Assembly (NCBI GenBank): GCA_027924645.1
Contig: BSBN01001150.1
Span: forward strand, 868,001-932,000
DNA: 64,000 nt
Source: Cunninghamia lanceolata
Lineage: Eukaryota > Streptophyta > Pinopsida > Cupressales > Cupressaceae
Direction of reading: 5' to 3'
In this document: piece after piece, positions 45,169 through 56,079 of the stretch
Numbering within the stretch: position 1 is the stretch's first letter
Layout of the letters: the number at the start of each line of letters is the position of its first letter
Translations under genes and position numbers: made by a program
Notes under the pieces: model-generated
Database searches by the model: none
Told to the model about the DNA's origin: nothing
Seen by the model: only the letters and a program-made list of their open reading frames with translations

Positions 45169-47110
45169 TTATTTCATGTTGTTTTGACTAACAATCAACA
45201 TCAACATGTACCTTATTTCAATGACATCTAATTCAGCATCCCATTCATCTGAAGAAGAGTAGTCTGCACTAGTAAAATATACATTGATACTATCATCCCC
45301 ATTATAATGTGGTTCACTACATTCATCACAATTATTATCACCATCTTGGAAGGACTTAGCAACCATACATTGTAATGGTGAATGAGGCATCTGACAAACT
45401 ATACACCAAGGAATGCCTTCCACCATATTGATGTTTTTTCTTAGTGGATCTGGCGGGTCTCTATTATGATGATTCCTTTGATTGTTATTGTTATTCAGAA
45501 CAAGCTTCCTATTGTGCCAAGTAGTATTATATGGCATGTCATGCAACTAAGGCCTCTTTTCCTGCTTCTAATAGCCTTGCCTATCGACTCCTAGTCCTTT
45601 TTCTGCTCTGGCTACTTTATAGCTAAGATCTTTTAAATTGGTCATCACTTGATCCAACTTTTCTTTAGATGTGGAGGGCACATTTTGTTGGATCTTACTA
45701 TTTTGGTTTTGTAGAATTTTAACTTCATCTCTCCTACCCCAATTTCTAGATGCCTTTTTGTTATTTTCAATATTTGTTGCAATTCCAAAAGCATCTCTTA
45801 AGCCAGATGGGCTTTTATCCCTTAATTCATATCCCATTTTTACATCAAAAGTATTTGTGTACAAAACCATACACATAGGCTCATTTGGTCTCATATGAGG
45901 TGGAACCTTATTCAGGATTCTAGTGAACCTTGCATTAAAATCAGTTACCAATTCATTTGATCCTTTGGTTATACTAGTGAACTCATTTATAATAAACCTT
46001 GGATCAATCTTATCTCCATATTGTTCTCTAAAAAATGCTCTTAAATTCATCCCATGAGGCAATACTTAAATCAGGGAAATTCCTATACCATTCCCTAGCT
46101 TCATTAGTGAGAGACTACAAGAACAATTTCATAACTACATCCTCATGTTCTATTTCAAAATCATCCATCAAATTCAAAAAGGTTATTAGATGTTCCTCAC
46201 AACAAATTACATTATTACCTAAGAATTTTGCCAATGCTTTCCTGGCAACATTATCAATTGATTAGGATAACCAGGGATACTAGTGAAGTCTAACTATCTA
46301 TATCTATCCACCTGCATTGGCCTTCTACCAAAAACATTCTGGTTTGCATTTCCCTATACATTTGCATCCTGATTCCCCAGGGGGTTTTGATTTGCTCCTT
46401 GTTAATGCAGATTCTATTGTTGATTATCCAAAACATTTTGATTTTGATTTTGAATTGCATGTAGGTTTTGATTTACATTCTGATTAATCCCCACCTGTTG
46501 GTTACCCCACATTCTAATTACTTGGATTGACCAGATTTTGATTCACAAGAGGTACATCCTAATAAGAAGCCCTTAGTGTTCCAACCCTTTCCCTCAGCCT
46601 GAGTGCTAGATATTCAAGTTCAACTCTAAGGGTTATTACTTTGTCTAATGCTCAGTTTTTATTAGGCCTTGATGAAATTGGGTTGTTTAGATCCTGATCA
46701 TTTGCACTTTATGTAGATTCACCAATTCTAGGGTTAGCAAATAAATCAGTATTGGGGCTCCTATAAGACATATCAAACCTCGTTCGTTGTCTGTCAGCTT
46801 CTTATTTTTGGAAGGTTTCATGAATTCGAGCCTCAGTGTCTATGAAATGCTCCTCTTGAGTTCTATCTTTATCATCAGCATTATATAGGAGGATGAAAAG
46901 TCATCCTGACTAGTTTGGGGATTAGGAGCCTTCTTTCTTGACCACATTCTTGTTGGTAACTCTGGAACTAAAGGGTTCTCCTAAGACCTCCTTCCTTGCA
47001 TAAAATATGGATTCACCAGTTAGGAGATAGATTTCAGAGTTCCCACCCAATGAAATGGGATTCAATTTTGTTAAACTTTTGGGATAAGACCTGGATTCTT
47101 TTGTTGACAA
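45169..47110 (-). pseudogene. gag: Ty3/gypsy gag, broken
   Basis: In minus-strand order: a leader-proximal piece from 47110 (MSTKESRSYPKSLTKLNP); an Asn/Gln-rich linker around 46520-46380; the capsid-type domain (ALAKFLGNN, ITFLNLMDDFEIEHEDVVMK, LTNEAREWYRNFP, WDEFKSIF, FREQYGDKIDPRFIINEF, PPHMRPNEPM) between 46265 and 45700; and a nucleocapsid-like knuckle WCIVCQMPHSPLQC (C-X2-C-X3-H-X4-C) near 45370-45410. This order fits the retrotransposon Gag family. Several stops lie in the N-terminal part, and a frameshift sits in the six-A run at 46030-46035 between DEFKSIF and FREQYGD. No protease or RT follows, so the element is gag-only or truncated. Confidence 0.8.
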
Positions 47111-47130
47111 CTCCCTAGCAGAGTCACCAA
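47111..47130 (-). other. Gypsy primer-binding site (tRNA not assigned)
   Basis: The minus strand reads TTGGTGACTCTGCTAGGGAG, two bases after the LTR end CACCAACA and just before the gag frame. The TGG start and position fit a PBS. I could not name the tRNA. Confidence 0.65.
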
Positions 47131-47132
47131 TC

Positions 47133-48303
47133 TGTTGGTGTTCCTAGTTGATTGTTTGATTATCCCTATAAGGTAGCTATCCCTAATGCTCAGGACTCTC
47201 AGGTCAGTGGCCAATGAACATGAGACAATTGCTTGTTCTCCTCTATACTTTAGGCTCTGCTAAACCTAGGGGGTATTCCCTTATAACAATATCTGAAAGG
47301 TATTCTCAAGTATAATGAGATATATTGACTAAGTAGAAATGTTCTCACGAATAAATTAAGGTCTAAATGATCCTACTTCAGATTAGCTAAATCCTCAGTA
47401 TGCATCAATTTTAGAACTCTGAGAACATGAAACTAGTACTACACACTACACCAAAAAAAAGCTCTGTCCTTATGATTTATATGATATGATGTGCTTGGAC
47501 TTGAAAACTTTCCTCAGATCAATGCCTATTCAGGGTAATAGAGTCAAAACTCAATATGCAAGTGTTTTCCTCATAACAGTTAAACTTCTCATTCAAAGGG
47601 TGATAACAACAATACTACCTCACAGTGGTGAACCCAATAAAAAGTATTATCTATGGTTCTTCTTCAATAATCCTTTGACACAATACACTTCCCCCTATAT
47701 TTGATTCAAAGCAGTTTAATCTATTCCTTGAACAGATGTAACAACTCAGACATACATTATAGCAAATGTATACTGATAAATTTAGAAACCCTTGGTACCC
47801 TCATTCAAAAGAAAAGCATCCATATCAAAGGAGACAACCACAAACAACACACACATTTAGTGTTTCTCATTTAAATCAATTTGAATAGAATATAGCTATG
47901 AAAAGAACAAGTAACCTCACACAGAATATTTAACCTACAACCCAGAAGTACTCCTTTCTTATTGGAAGATCATTAAAGTCTCAAAGCTTGTATAATATGT
48001 TCTGAGAATTTTCTCAGTCTTTCTATATCTATCTTCTATTTTCTACTCTTAGATACTATGAAAATTTCTCCTTATATTAGAGAGATACAAAGATTGTCAG
48101 CTAAGTCCTAAGATTTAACTATTTCTAGAAAAAAATGACCATTACAATACAAAACAGCTTTAGAGCTTGTGCTCATTATGACAATTGATCAAAATTCTTT
48201 TACGATCACATGTGAGCTGACAAAATCCTCCAATGTAAACATTTTATTTAGTTATAAGAGCCAAAAACATAGTATCACCTAGAAGCTGCCAAAACAAGTC
48301 ATC
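47133..48303 (-). repeat. Gypsy 5' LTR (right boundary approximate)
   Basis: The left edge is exact: plus-strand TGTTGGTGTTCC, i.e. ...CACCAACA in element sense. On the minus strand a TATA-like CTAATATAAGGAG (about 48070-48082) would start transcription inside it. The 5' edge is not certain; TGACTTGTTTTGGC at about 48303 is one candidate. No second LTR was found to the left, so the element is incomplete. Confidence 0.55.
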
Positions 48304-48323
48304 CTTGGAAACTAATGACCATT

Positions 48324-50634
48324 TCAAAGCTCATTCAACTTTATACTTCTCGACCCATGCTCCAAAGTCTTATCTTCTGGCTTCTGTAATTCCAACACCT
48401 TGGCCAATTTATCATTATGAGTTGTATATTGAGCATCTAGGATAGCTTTTAACTCCCTACCAATATGATCACACAACTTCTCCAATGACAAGAATTCATC
48501 CAAAATTGAATTCAGAACATCTATCCTTAGCTCACCATCAATGCAAACTTGAGCAACAACCCTAGAACCCACAATATTGAACTCATCCTTCCAATGGTCC
48601 AATGGTTTGGGTTAAACTTGACTGTGCTTGAAATGAGGCAGCATTTTCATTCTCACTAGATCAATAGATGCCACTTTTCCTTTCAACTATTTATCAATTT
48701 TTATCATATAGGAGGCCACATCATGCAAGGTATCATGATTTTTGATGTGCCTTGCCACCGAATAGGCTTATCTGGGTCAAACCTTGATGTTTTGATCATT
48801 TGTCTAATGGTAACATTTTTTGGCAACCATTTATTTATAATCTCTTGTAGACTGAGAGAATTCTTCTCATGCTTAACCAAAGCTTGATTCAAATCTACAA
48901 TTCTCTTATAAGCATCATTCAGCTTTCCACTAATATTAGTTAACCGATAGTTAACTATTTTAGAAACAATTTCACTATGTGCTTGCAACCTATCTCATTT
49001 TAACAAGTCTACAGTACTTTTCAACTCTGTAATCTCTACAAGTAAAGTATCCTTATCTGATGAAAAAGACTCCCCTGACGGGCTTGAAATGATAAGCACT
49101 AGAGCAGTAGAAGATGTCAATTCCTTATCCTCTATAACTCTCAACTAGGCCAAATTATCTGCATACCTTTTCTGAAGTTCATCATTGTAGCTTGGTTGAA
49201 CAATGTTGTGTGCACTACTAAAGCTGTTGCATTAGGTGCTGGGGTATCAACTACTCTTTTTACAATAAAAAATCTTTTCAATTGGTCAAGGCTCTGCACC
49301 ACATCTAGTTTGTTTGTTCCTGGTGTCAGAGTCCATATGGCCAATGTCTCATGAGATAAGATGAATCCAAAACCAAAAACCTTTCCTACTTCCTTGTCAA
49401 TGGAGAAAAAACCTCCTCTTGCCTTCTGATAGTTTCAAATGCCAAAGCATCTACCATACTCCAATTAGGTAGCAACAACATACCACTTTCCATAACTATC
49501 TATCTTCCTATTTCATGGGTAATGTCAACAAACCTGAAATCAAACTCAGACAAGATTTTCTTAGCCAAGCCACTATCATCCAAATGATTCATTTTTTTCT
49601 CTCTTCCTCAAACCTTTGGTGGTATGCAACTTGTTTTTTTCTCAAAATTAAATCTTTGAACTCTTGTGTCTTGATGAATTGAACATCAGACAAAAACTGT
49701 TTGCAAGCTAGTGCTCTTACATCTCTTGTTTCATCATTGACAACTATAAAATAATCAAGACTTCTATTGAAAGGAACATGAGGAACAATCATGCCTGCCA
49801 ATATTTCAACAACTCCCACATTATCTGAAGTCTCTTCAATATCTACAATCTTCATTGGAGCTTTTCGTTTATATTGAGGAGCTAACCTATCCTCGACAAT
49901 CTTTTGCCTTCTAGCCCATTGACTGTCTACCTCCTTATATCTGGTAGATCTTCTTCTTGTACATCCTCATGTCTTGACTCATTTCTTGGCCTGATGTCGG
50001 GTCATATTCTTACACCTGAAGGCATTTCCACATCAGGAGGCCTCTCTTCAATAGGAACTATAAACTTCTCTACATTCTATAGGATTTTTTCAATTCTTGT
50101 AATCAAATTATTTTCTTCAAAACAAAAACCAGTACATTTGGGGTCCCTCTTCTCTGTCTCATTTTCTGAAGAGATGATTCTGCTCCATTTCTCCTTTTTC
50201 TCCTCAACCTTTGCAAATTTTTTAAATTTCCTTATAACATCCTTAACAAAATCTAGCTTATGTGGAAAAGCTAACTTTTTCATACTGAATATCAATGAAC
50301 TGACAAATCCCTTTCGATCAAATTGCTCTCTAATTGTAGCATACTTCAACCTGTAACTGTTGAGTATTGGATATATTTGATCCAAACCTTATTTATTCAT
50401 CACTTGAAAATCTAACCACTTGAGGGCAGTAGGGAAAAGGGAACCTTTCTTCTGACCCCTGAGATGCAATTTGTCCACCTCATTTAACTGCCAAACAATT
50501 TCCAAATAAGATATTATTTTGGGTACATAGATAGGCAATAAATGTAGTCTCATTGTGAAACCATACACTCTAATATATGTTGAGTATTTGTTTAGGAACC
50601 AATCCCCCCAATTATGTTTTATTCCAACTGCAGC
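48324..50634 (-). pseudogene. Copy 2 of the large repeated gene family, C-terminal two thirds
   Basis: Minus-strand frames follow one another: NWGDWFLNKYSTYIRVYGF to WLDFQVMNK (50634-50389), IYPILNSYRLKYATIREQFD and KFAKVEEKKEKWSRI (50385-50077), VGVVEILAGMIVPHVPFNRS (49855-49589), LTPGTNKLDVVQSLDQLKRF (49344-49141), a coiled-coil piece (KLNDAYKRIVDLNQALVKHE, 48988-48704) and a last piece ending RSIKLNEL (48602-48324). They are separated by stops and small frameshifts. The VYGF...LP.Y block corresponds to that of copy 1. The lysine- and leucine-rich C-terminus resembles copy 1 in style, not in exact sequence. Function unknown. Confidence 0.7.
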
Positions 50635-50639
50635 AGTTT
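50635..50639. other. Target-site duplication AGTTT of the 3.3-kb solo LTR, left copy
   Basis: Identical to 53957-53961. Counting it once keeps the copy 2 frame open across the insertion (minus-strand DEE TAAVG junction). Confidence 0.88.
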
Positions 50640-51135
50640 TGTTGTGATGTTCACAACACGCCCCATTTTGCTCCTCAGCAAAATGAGGACCCCTACTGTT
50701 GCTTTGCTTTTTTGCTTCTGCTTGTGTTTGTTCTGTCTGGTGGTAAAGGGAAAAGAGAGTCAGATTTGCAAACTTTGTTAAAAATATAGAAAATTGCATT
50801 TTCAGTACCATTGCATAATATGGTTGGATTCCTTGTGAAAAATGAGCCAGGGTTGCTTTTTGAACCATCTTAAAATTCATCATATTTTGCAAGTTATGAT
50901 CATTTAGGTAAAATGTACTATCAGGTTTTGCATGATAAACAGTCAGTTGTTTGCCTTTTTTTTTCTTGTTGGCATTCGTTTTAAATTTCAAAAAAAATTC
51001 ATACTTAGTAGTTCCGGGTCGTGGGCAATTTTGTCTGGGTTCCACTCTGTATCTTACATTTAACTGTCTGTTTGAAGAAAAATACATCTAACACTTTAAT
51101 CGCCATTACTTATTCATTGGAAGTGTTTTTTCGCA

Positions 51136-51425
51136 GGTTTGAACCTGCGCATTGAACCTTGGTTCAATGGTTCAATGGTTCGAGGTTCAAAAGGGTTCGG
51201 CATGTTCAAAAATATAAAGGGGGGTGGACTGTTATTCTATATTCCAACGTTGAACCATCCGCTTGAACCTTTTTAGAAGGTTCAATGGTTCGAAGTTGGC
51301 GGGGTTCATTTTCTTTAAACAGTCGCTGTGTATCGTTGAACCGAACCATTGAACCTTTCGCTTGAACCTTATGGCGGGGTTCAATGGTTTGATGGTTCAT
51401 TAGTTCAGGGTTTGGGTTCAAGACA
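51136..51425. repeat. Array of GGTTCAA / TTGAACC motifs in both orientations
   Basis: GGTTC or its complement GAACC occurs 19 times in about 290 bp by my count. It is mostly in the phrases GGTTCAATGGTTC and GAACCATTGAACC, separated by a few to some tens of bases. Opposite orientations alternate in blocks, so the strand could fold into multiple hairpins. Confidence 0.85.
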
Positions 51426-51489
51426 AGGGCTATTGGCATAACAGTTGTCATCGGTGGGGCTTTGAAGTGTTCCACCGAAGTGGAATCTC

Positions 51490-52470
51490 TCGCCGATAAA
51501 GCATAAACGAAAGGGAGATCGGCAGGAGTCATGCCGATAGTGGTAGGGTTCAATAGTTCGGGTTCAAAGGCTTTGGTAAGCCTGTGGCTGAAACAATAGT
51601 GATCAGCGTAACATAGAGCATCGACCAAGTTTGAATTCATCGTGCCGAAGGATATGGTCTCGCCGATAGCCAAGGGCTATCGGTATAGTGGTAGTTGTCA
51701 GCCAAGTTTTTTGGGCCTTTGCCGATGGGCAAGGTCAGGCCGATGGAAGAAAGGGAGGGAGGACTTAGCCGAAATGCGAAGGATGGGAAGATGGATATTG
51801 GCGAAACTCTCACCGATATCGGGTATTGGCGTAGCGTATGCTATCGGCGGTGGTCGAAATTCCATTGCCAATGGGCAAGGTCAGGCTGATACAAGGAGAG
51901 GTAAGGATGCGGAGGTCATCGGCCGAAGTAAAGGCATCGGCAGAAAGGATTTGGAGCTCGCTGATAGGTAGGCCTCACGCTGATGAAGGCGATGAGCAAG
52001 TAAGCTGTGCCATCGATGAAACAAGAGGCATCGGCGGAGGAAATAAGGAGCTCGCCGACAGTATAACCTCTCGCCGATGGAACAAAGCAAAGGGGCATCG
52101 GCGAAGAAGATTTAGAGTTTGCCGATGGCGAGTCTTTCACCGATGGCGAGTCTCTCACTGATGAGAAGGAAACGAAGGCTAATAAGACATCAGCAACACT
52201 CTCGCCAATACAAGGGTATCGGCATAGTAAACGCGATCGGTGAAGGAAATTTTGGGCTTGCCGATAGGCAAACCTCACACCGATGGAGATCAACGAAGAA
52301 GTATCGATGGAAGAGAATGATCGGCGAAGGAATTTTGAGGCTCGCCGATAGTACAGACTTACGCCGATGGAAAGAAATAAGGAGGAAATAACGAGAAAGG
52401 CCATCGGCCAAATAACGAACATCGCCCAAGTATTTTTTGGATCCGCTGATGGTGATTATCACGCCAATGG
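51490..52470. repeat. Array of CGCCGAT / ATCGGCG motifs in both orientations
   Basis: Variants of TCGCCGATRG and its complement YATCGGCGA recur several tens of times over about 980 bp, spaced roughly 15-35 bp, with degenerate forms (CACCGAT, CGCTGAT, ATCGGT). GC content is far above the flanks. Phrases such as AAAGG(C/G)ATCGGC and AAGGAATTTTGGGCTTGCC show a loose larger unit. All six frames contain short ORFs here that are products of the repeat. Confidence 0.85.
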
Positions 52471-53956
52471 GCGGGAATGGACGAAGCAGTGGGAATTTTA
52501 AAACACATTTTTGGTGCCCGTGGCATTTTTCTGGTCAGCGATGGTTGACCCATTTGGTTTTGGGCAGTCTGTGTACATTTTGAGCGCATTTTGAGGGTTT
52601 TCTGAGCCAGATTTCCACATTTTTGCACAGTCACCCTGATTTAAACAAATATTTTGAGTTTCCTGCTATTTATTTGATAAATGTGATACTTATTGCTTGT
52701 CTTGTCTTGCAGGCTTGCAGTTGAGGAAGCAGCTGGAACTTGATCACAGTGACCTCATGGGAGAAGAAAATCTGATCTCAGGAGCAGGAAGTAAAGACGA
52801 AGTGCAAAGAAGTCAAGGCCATTCAAATAGAGGACATGGTTGCAGCTGAAGGTATTACTACAACAGACAAACAGAAGTTATTGCTGAGCTGCCAAAGCTT
52901 CTCAGAAGGGGCAATATTTTGCCCAGATTTGACACTGCTCAGGATTGGTTCATCTGAATTATTACTGTAACCAGGGGTTTGAACCAGGGGTCTAGTTAGG
53001 TTTTTTGCTGTAGTGAGGACAATCAGAAAGTCTTTATATTGTGCCTCTCTGCACTATAATACTTTACAACAGGGATTTTTAGAAACACACAGCAAGTTAG
53101 CTTAGTTTAGTTTAGAAGTAGAAGAAGGAGGTTGCCTGTTTGTCTGCAGTAAGGTGTGCATGGAATGTCTGGCTTCCTTACTGTATCTGTAAAGCTTGTA
53201 AGTTCTCTATAGTTTGATCAATGAAACTAAGAGTCATTCCTACATTGCAAATCATGTATGACTATTTGTTTCTAATACAATAGAATCTGGAGTTCTGCAT
53301 CTATCTTCTGAGTGTCCTCCTGCTCTTCTTTGTGTTTTGAAATATTATCTTTGAGAGCTTGGAATTTTAAATGTATGTTTGTGAAAATGCTTAGGACTTG
53401 CATTTAAGGTTTTCACTGTGGATTTGATCAAATTGCTGTAGTGTTTACATAGTGCATAACAGAACAACTAGATCCTTTGGTAGAGTAAATGAGGTATAGA
53501 TTAGATCTTTCTAACTTTTCCCAACCCATCTGAAATATTTAGCTGAAAACGTAGAAATCTAAAGGAAGTTGTCTCAAATTTGAAGAAACAGGCATAACAG
53601 AGTTTAAGGTAGACAGTTTTCATAAGTATAAAGGAGAAAGCTGCAATAATTCAAGAAAACCATCCAAAACTTGCAGCACAGTAACACTTTTATGCAAAGG
53701 AATGAAAAGCATTGACATATCTCATGATCTTTTGCATAATCTTAGTCCAGTAAACCACAAAGAAACTCTAAACTACGTAAGGCCCCTTGAACATTACAGC
53801 TTCACATTGACCAACTGAACTTGACCAACCGAACCATTGTAGACTTGGGATTAGTTGAGTCTTAAATGATTCCTTCTTATCTTTCAAGTATAGTTTCAGT
53901 TCATTATATGTGAATTTTAACTTATTGTTATGATTGCATCAAAACAATCACCAACA

Positions 53957-53961
53957 AGTTT
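53957..53961. other. Target-site duplication AGTTT, right copy
   Basis: Directly after ACCAACA; identical to 50635-50639. Confidence 0.88.
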
Positions 53962-54930
53962 CTTCATCAGGTGTGAGGAAATCCCTTATTTTTGAGGGTA
54001 TCCTGTATATGTGTTCACACATGCATGGCATTAGTTTCCTTATGAAAAATTCCTCAAAAATTATGAAGTTTGAGTTTGGACAATCTCTGTCCCATAGATA
54101 TGTCCAGGATTGTATTGGCAAGGGCTATTATTTTTCATCAAATTGTTGCACTCTTAATGTTTGACTCCATTGATTCCTACCAAAATACAAGAGCATGTGA
54201 CACAAATAAGAATACCATTGAATTCAAGCTTCTGACCATTCTTCAAAGCCAACATCTGTTGGTGCATTTCATTCACCATGTAGGAAGCAAAATTAAATTC
54301 TACGTTCATAATGTTGTCTTGGATGTTTATGGCCATATACATCAAGTGCACATAAATGCTTTCACTTGCATCTTCTCCCAAAACCCAACACAGTAAGTAG
54401 TAAGTCTTGTTGAAGTAATGTTCAAAAGTCTTTATACTGAGAGGCTCCTTTTCAAAAACTTCTAATTCTCTGCCACTAGGAGTCCTAAGTCTGTGTCTGG
54501 GAATTTTAACAGATCGATATGAGGCTCTATGCATTTCATACGATCTCTTAAATTTATCAATGTCAATGGCTTTGTTTGTGGCTGGGTTGAGACCAAAGAC
54601 TTCAGCAATGTAGGGCTTAGTGAAAGAGACCATAGTACTCCCATTAATTTTTAGTACCCTTCTTGTGCCAACATCATATTTGCTTGCAACAAGTTGGACT
54701 AGTTCTACATCAACAAATATATTTGGGACCACAATTTTGCCCAAATCCAAATTCCATGCATTGCACAATGGGGACATATCACTCCTCTATTTATACCAAT
54801 GTAGGAACAAAGACCACCCCAGCACAAAGACACACACATATCTGACTTTTGCAAAGTTATCCACAAATTTTTCATCTTTATTCTTTCCCAGAAGGACTCG
54901 TTTTGAGGAACTCGGACACTTCAAGTGAAT
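53962..54930 (-). pseudogene. Copy 2, N-terminal segment
   Basis: An uninterrupted 207-codon frame (54777-54154) reads MSPLCNAWNLDLGKIVVPNI, FTKPYIAEVFGLNPATNKAI, RHRLRTPSGRELEVFEKE, FNKTYYLLCWVLGEDASES and NEMHQQMLALKNGQKLEFNG. The same frame extends upstream to about 54930 (KRVLLGKNKDEKFVDNFAKV) across one TAG, so ATG 54777 may not be the original start. Downstream, coding resumes in a shifted frame (ALANTILDISMGQRLSKLK) with stops, up to the solo LTR. The IHDQM/EMHQQM...K.G block aligns with copy 1. The FTKPYIAEVFGL phrase recalls plant-mobile-domain-like folds, but I cannot assign a family. Confidence 0.7.
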
Positions 54931-56079
54931 AAATCTTGCTCAAAGCCCTTTTTCTCTGAAGTGCTCACCATTCTTTTCATAGGATTCTTCTACAAGCTAG
55001 GGCTTACTTGAAATAGACCCAATTGAAGAATATGCCCTACTATTTTTATGTATTCACTCTCTACGACAGTTTTAGAATGGAATTGATAAAATTTGCAAGC
55101 AAATGGATCAATAGGCTAGTAGATGCACAATTACTTGTTGTTCGCAGGCAAAAACTCCAGTTCTTCAATTATTGCCTCGAGCTGCTCAATTTTTGCAAGA
55201 AATCAGATGACCAATAACTCAATTAATGGAAAATAATCAATTTTATGTAGTTACTTCAAAAATTGGGCATGATTCTGGCTAATTTTTTTATCAAATCAGC
55301 ATTAATACGATCATGCGATGGTGTGCATGCTAAGACTAGTTGTTCTCCGTGTTTGAATATGCACTGTTGATCTCAATCATCTCGTGGGAGAATCGACAGT
55401 CTTGATTTGAAATTTATATCATTGAATGTCACTTCACATGCTCTAGATGGTGTAGACTAATGAGAATTAGCCATCTCAGTAAAAACCTTCCACCTTGGAT
55501 GCATATGGTGGGTCATCGCAACAGCGTAAGCCTAGGAGGGACCAACACTACCGCTTGTGTGCTAGCTTTAGTGTACCTAGACTAGATGGGATCCACATGA
55601 CATGTGTCTCTCTGTCACAGCATTACAAAGCATATTCCTTGGTATCTCCCATATGCATGCCCATGCGATCCACTAAGGAGCAAGCACAACATAGGGTTCA
55701 ATGAGTGAAGACTTGGGCTCATCTATCTGAAAATCTACATCTAACACATCAGCGCAACTCTAATAGATTTGATGGATCTAGAGCTTGTGATGCCATGATA
55801 ACCGTTAATGTGATGTCAAGAACCTTTAACATAGACTTAGGAAGCATTAGGTGCTTTGGATCAGTCGGTAACTAGGCTCAAGGGGCCAGTTTCGAAAGGG
55901 AAACAAAACATAAGGTCACAACTTAGGCTCAGGGTGATTGCTAATAATAAGTCAACTCAAGAATAGAACAAAAGCACACATGAAAAAGACTAAGGGTTTA
56001 GGGTTTAAGCCAACTATACTCAAACTTAGCCATTTTCAGAGGTTTTGACACCATAGGACAAGGGAATCACACAGGGGTG
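54931..56079. other. No gene recognised
   Basis: A plus-strand frame at 55023-55217 and its minus-strand counterpart (KIEQLEAIIEELEFLP) are both weakly protein-like; the minus one would lie upstream of copy 2. 55480-55800 is slightly richer in GC, without motif. Otherwise nothing. Confidence 0.4.

Larger units (their letters stand above)
50640..53956 (+). mobile_element. Solo LTR, 3317 bp, with two short-motif arrays
   Basis: TGTTGTGATGTTCACAACACG at the left and ATCACCAACA at the right give TG...CA ends, bracketed by AGTTT. Removing it reconnects the copy 2 reading frame. I find no direct repeat pair inside, hence a solo LTR; a short atypical element is the alternative. Plus orientation is suggested by CTTTATATTGTGCC (about 53033) followed by an AATGAAA poly(A)-like signal (about 53220). 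A pyrimidine tract with TCTTGCAG near 52712 could be a splice acceptor. Two unusual arrays fill 51136-52470. The minus-strand frame at 50640-51087 and the small frames at 51.6-52.6 kb are not convincing genes. Confidence 0.8.

Noticed and set aside
51206..51673. 155-codon minus-strand frame inside the 3.3-kb solo LTR
   Set aside because: It lies across the GGTTCAA array, and much of its sequence is translated motif (EPRHKVQAKGS-type repeats). It is not conserved with any neighbour.
51642..52634. Several frames on both strands over the CGCCGAT array
   Set aside because: The repeat lacks stop words in several frames, which creates open frames by chance. Arg/Ser/Gly-rich products repeat the motif.
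55023..55217. 64-codon plus-strand frame (MELIKFASKWINRLVDAQ...)
   Set aside because: Short and isolated, and the opposite strand is equally protein-like as a possible upstream part of copy 2; not enough to call either.
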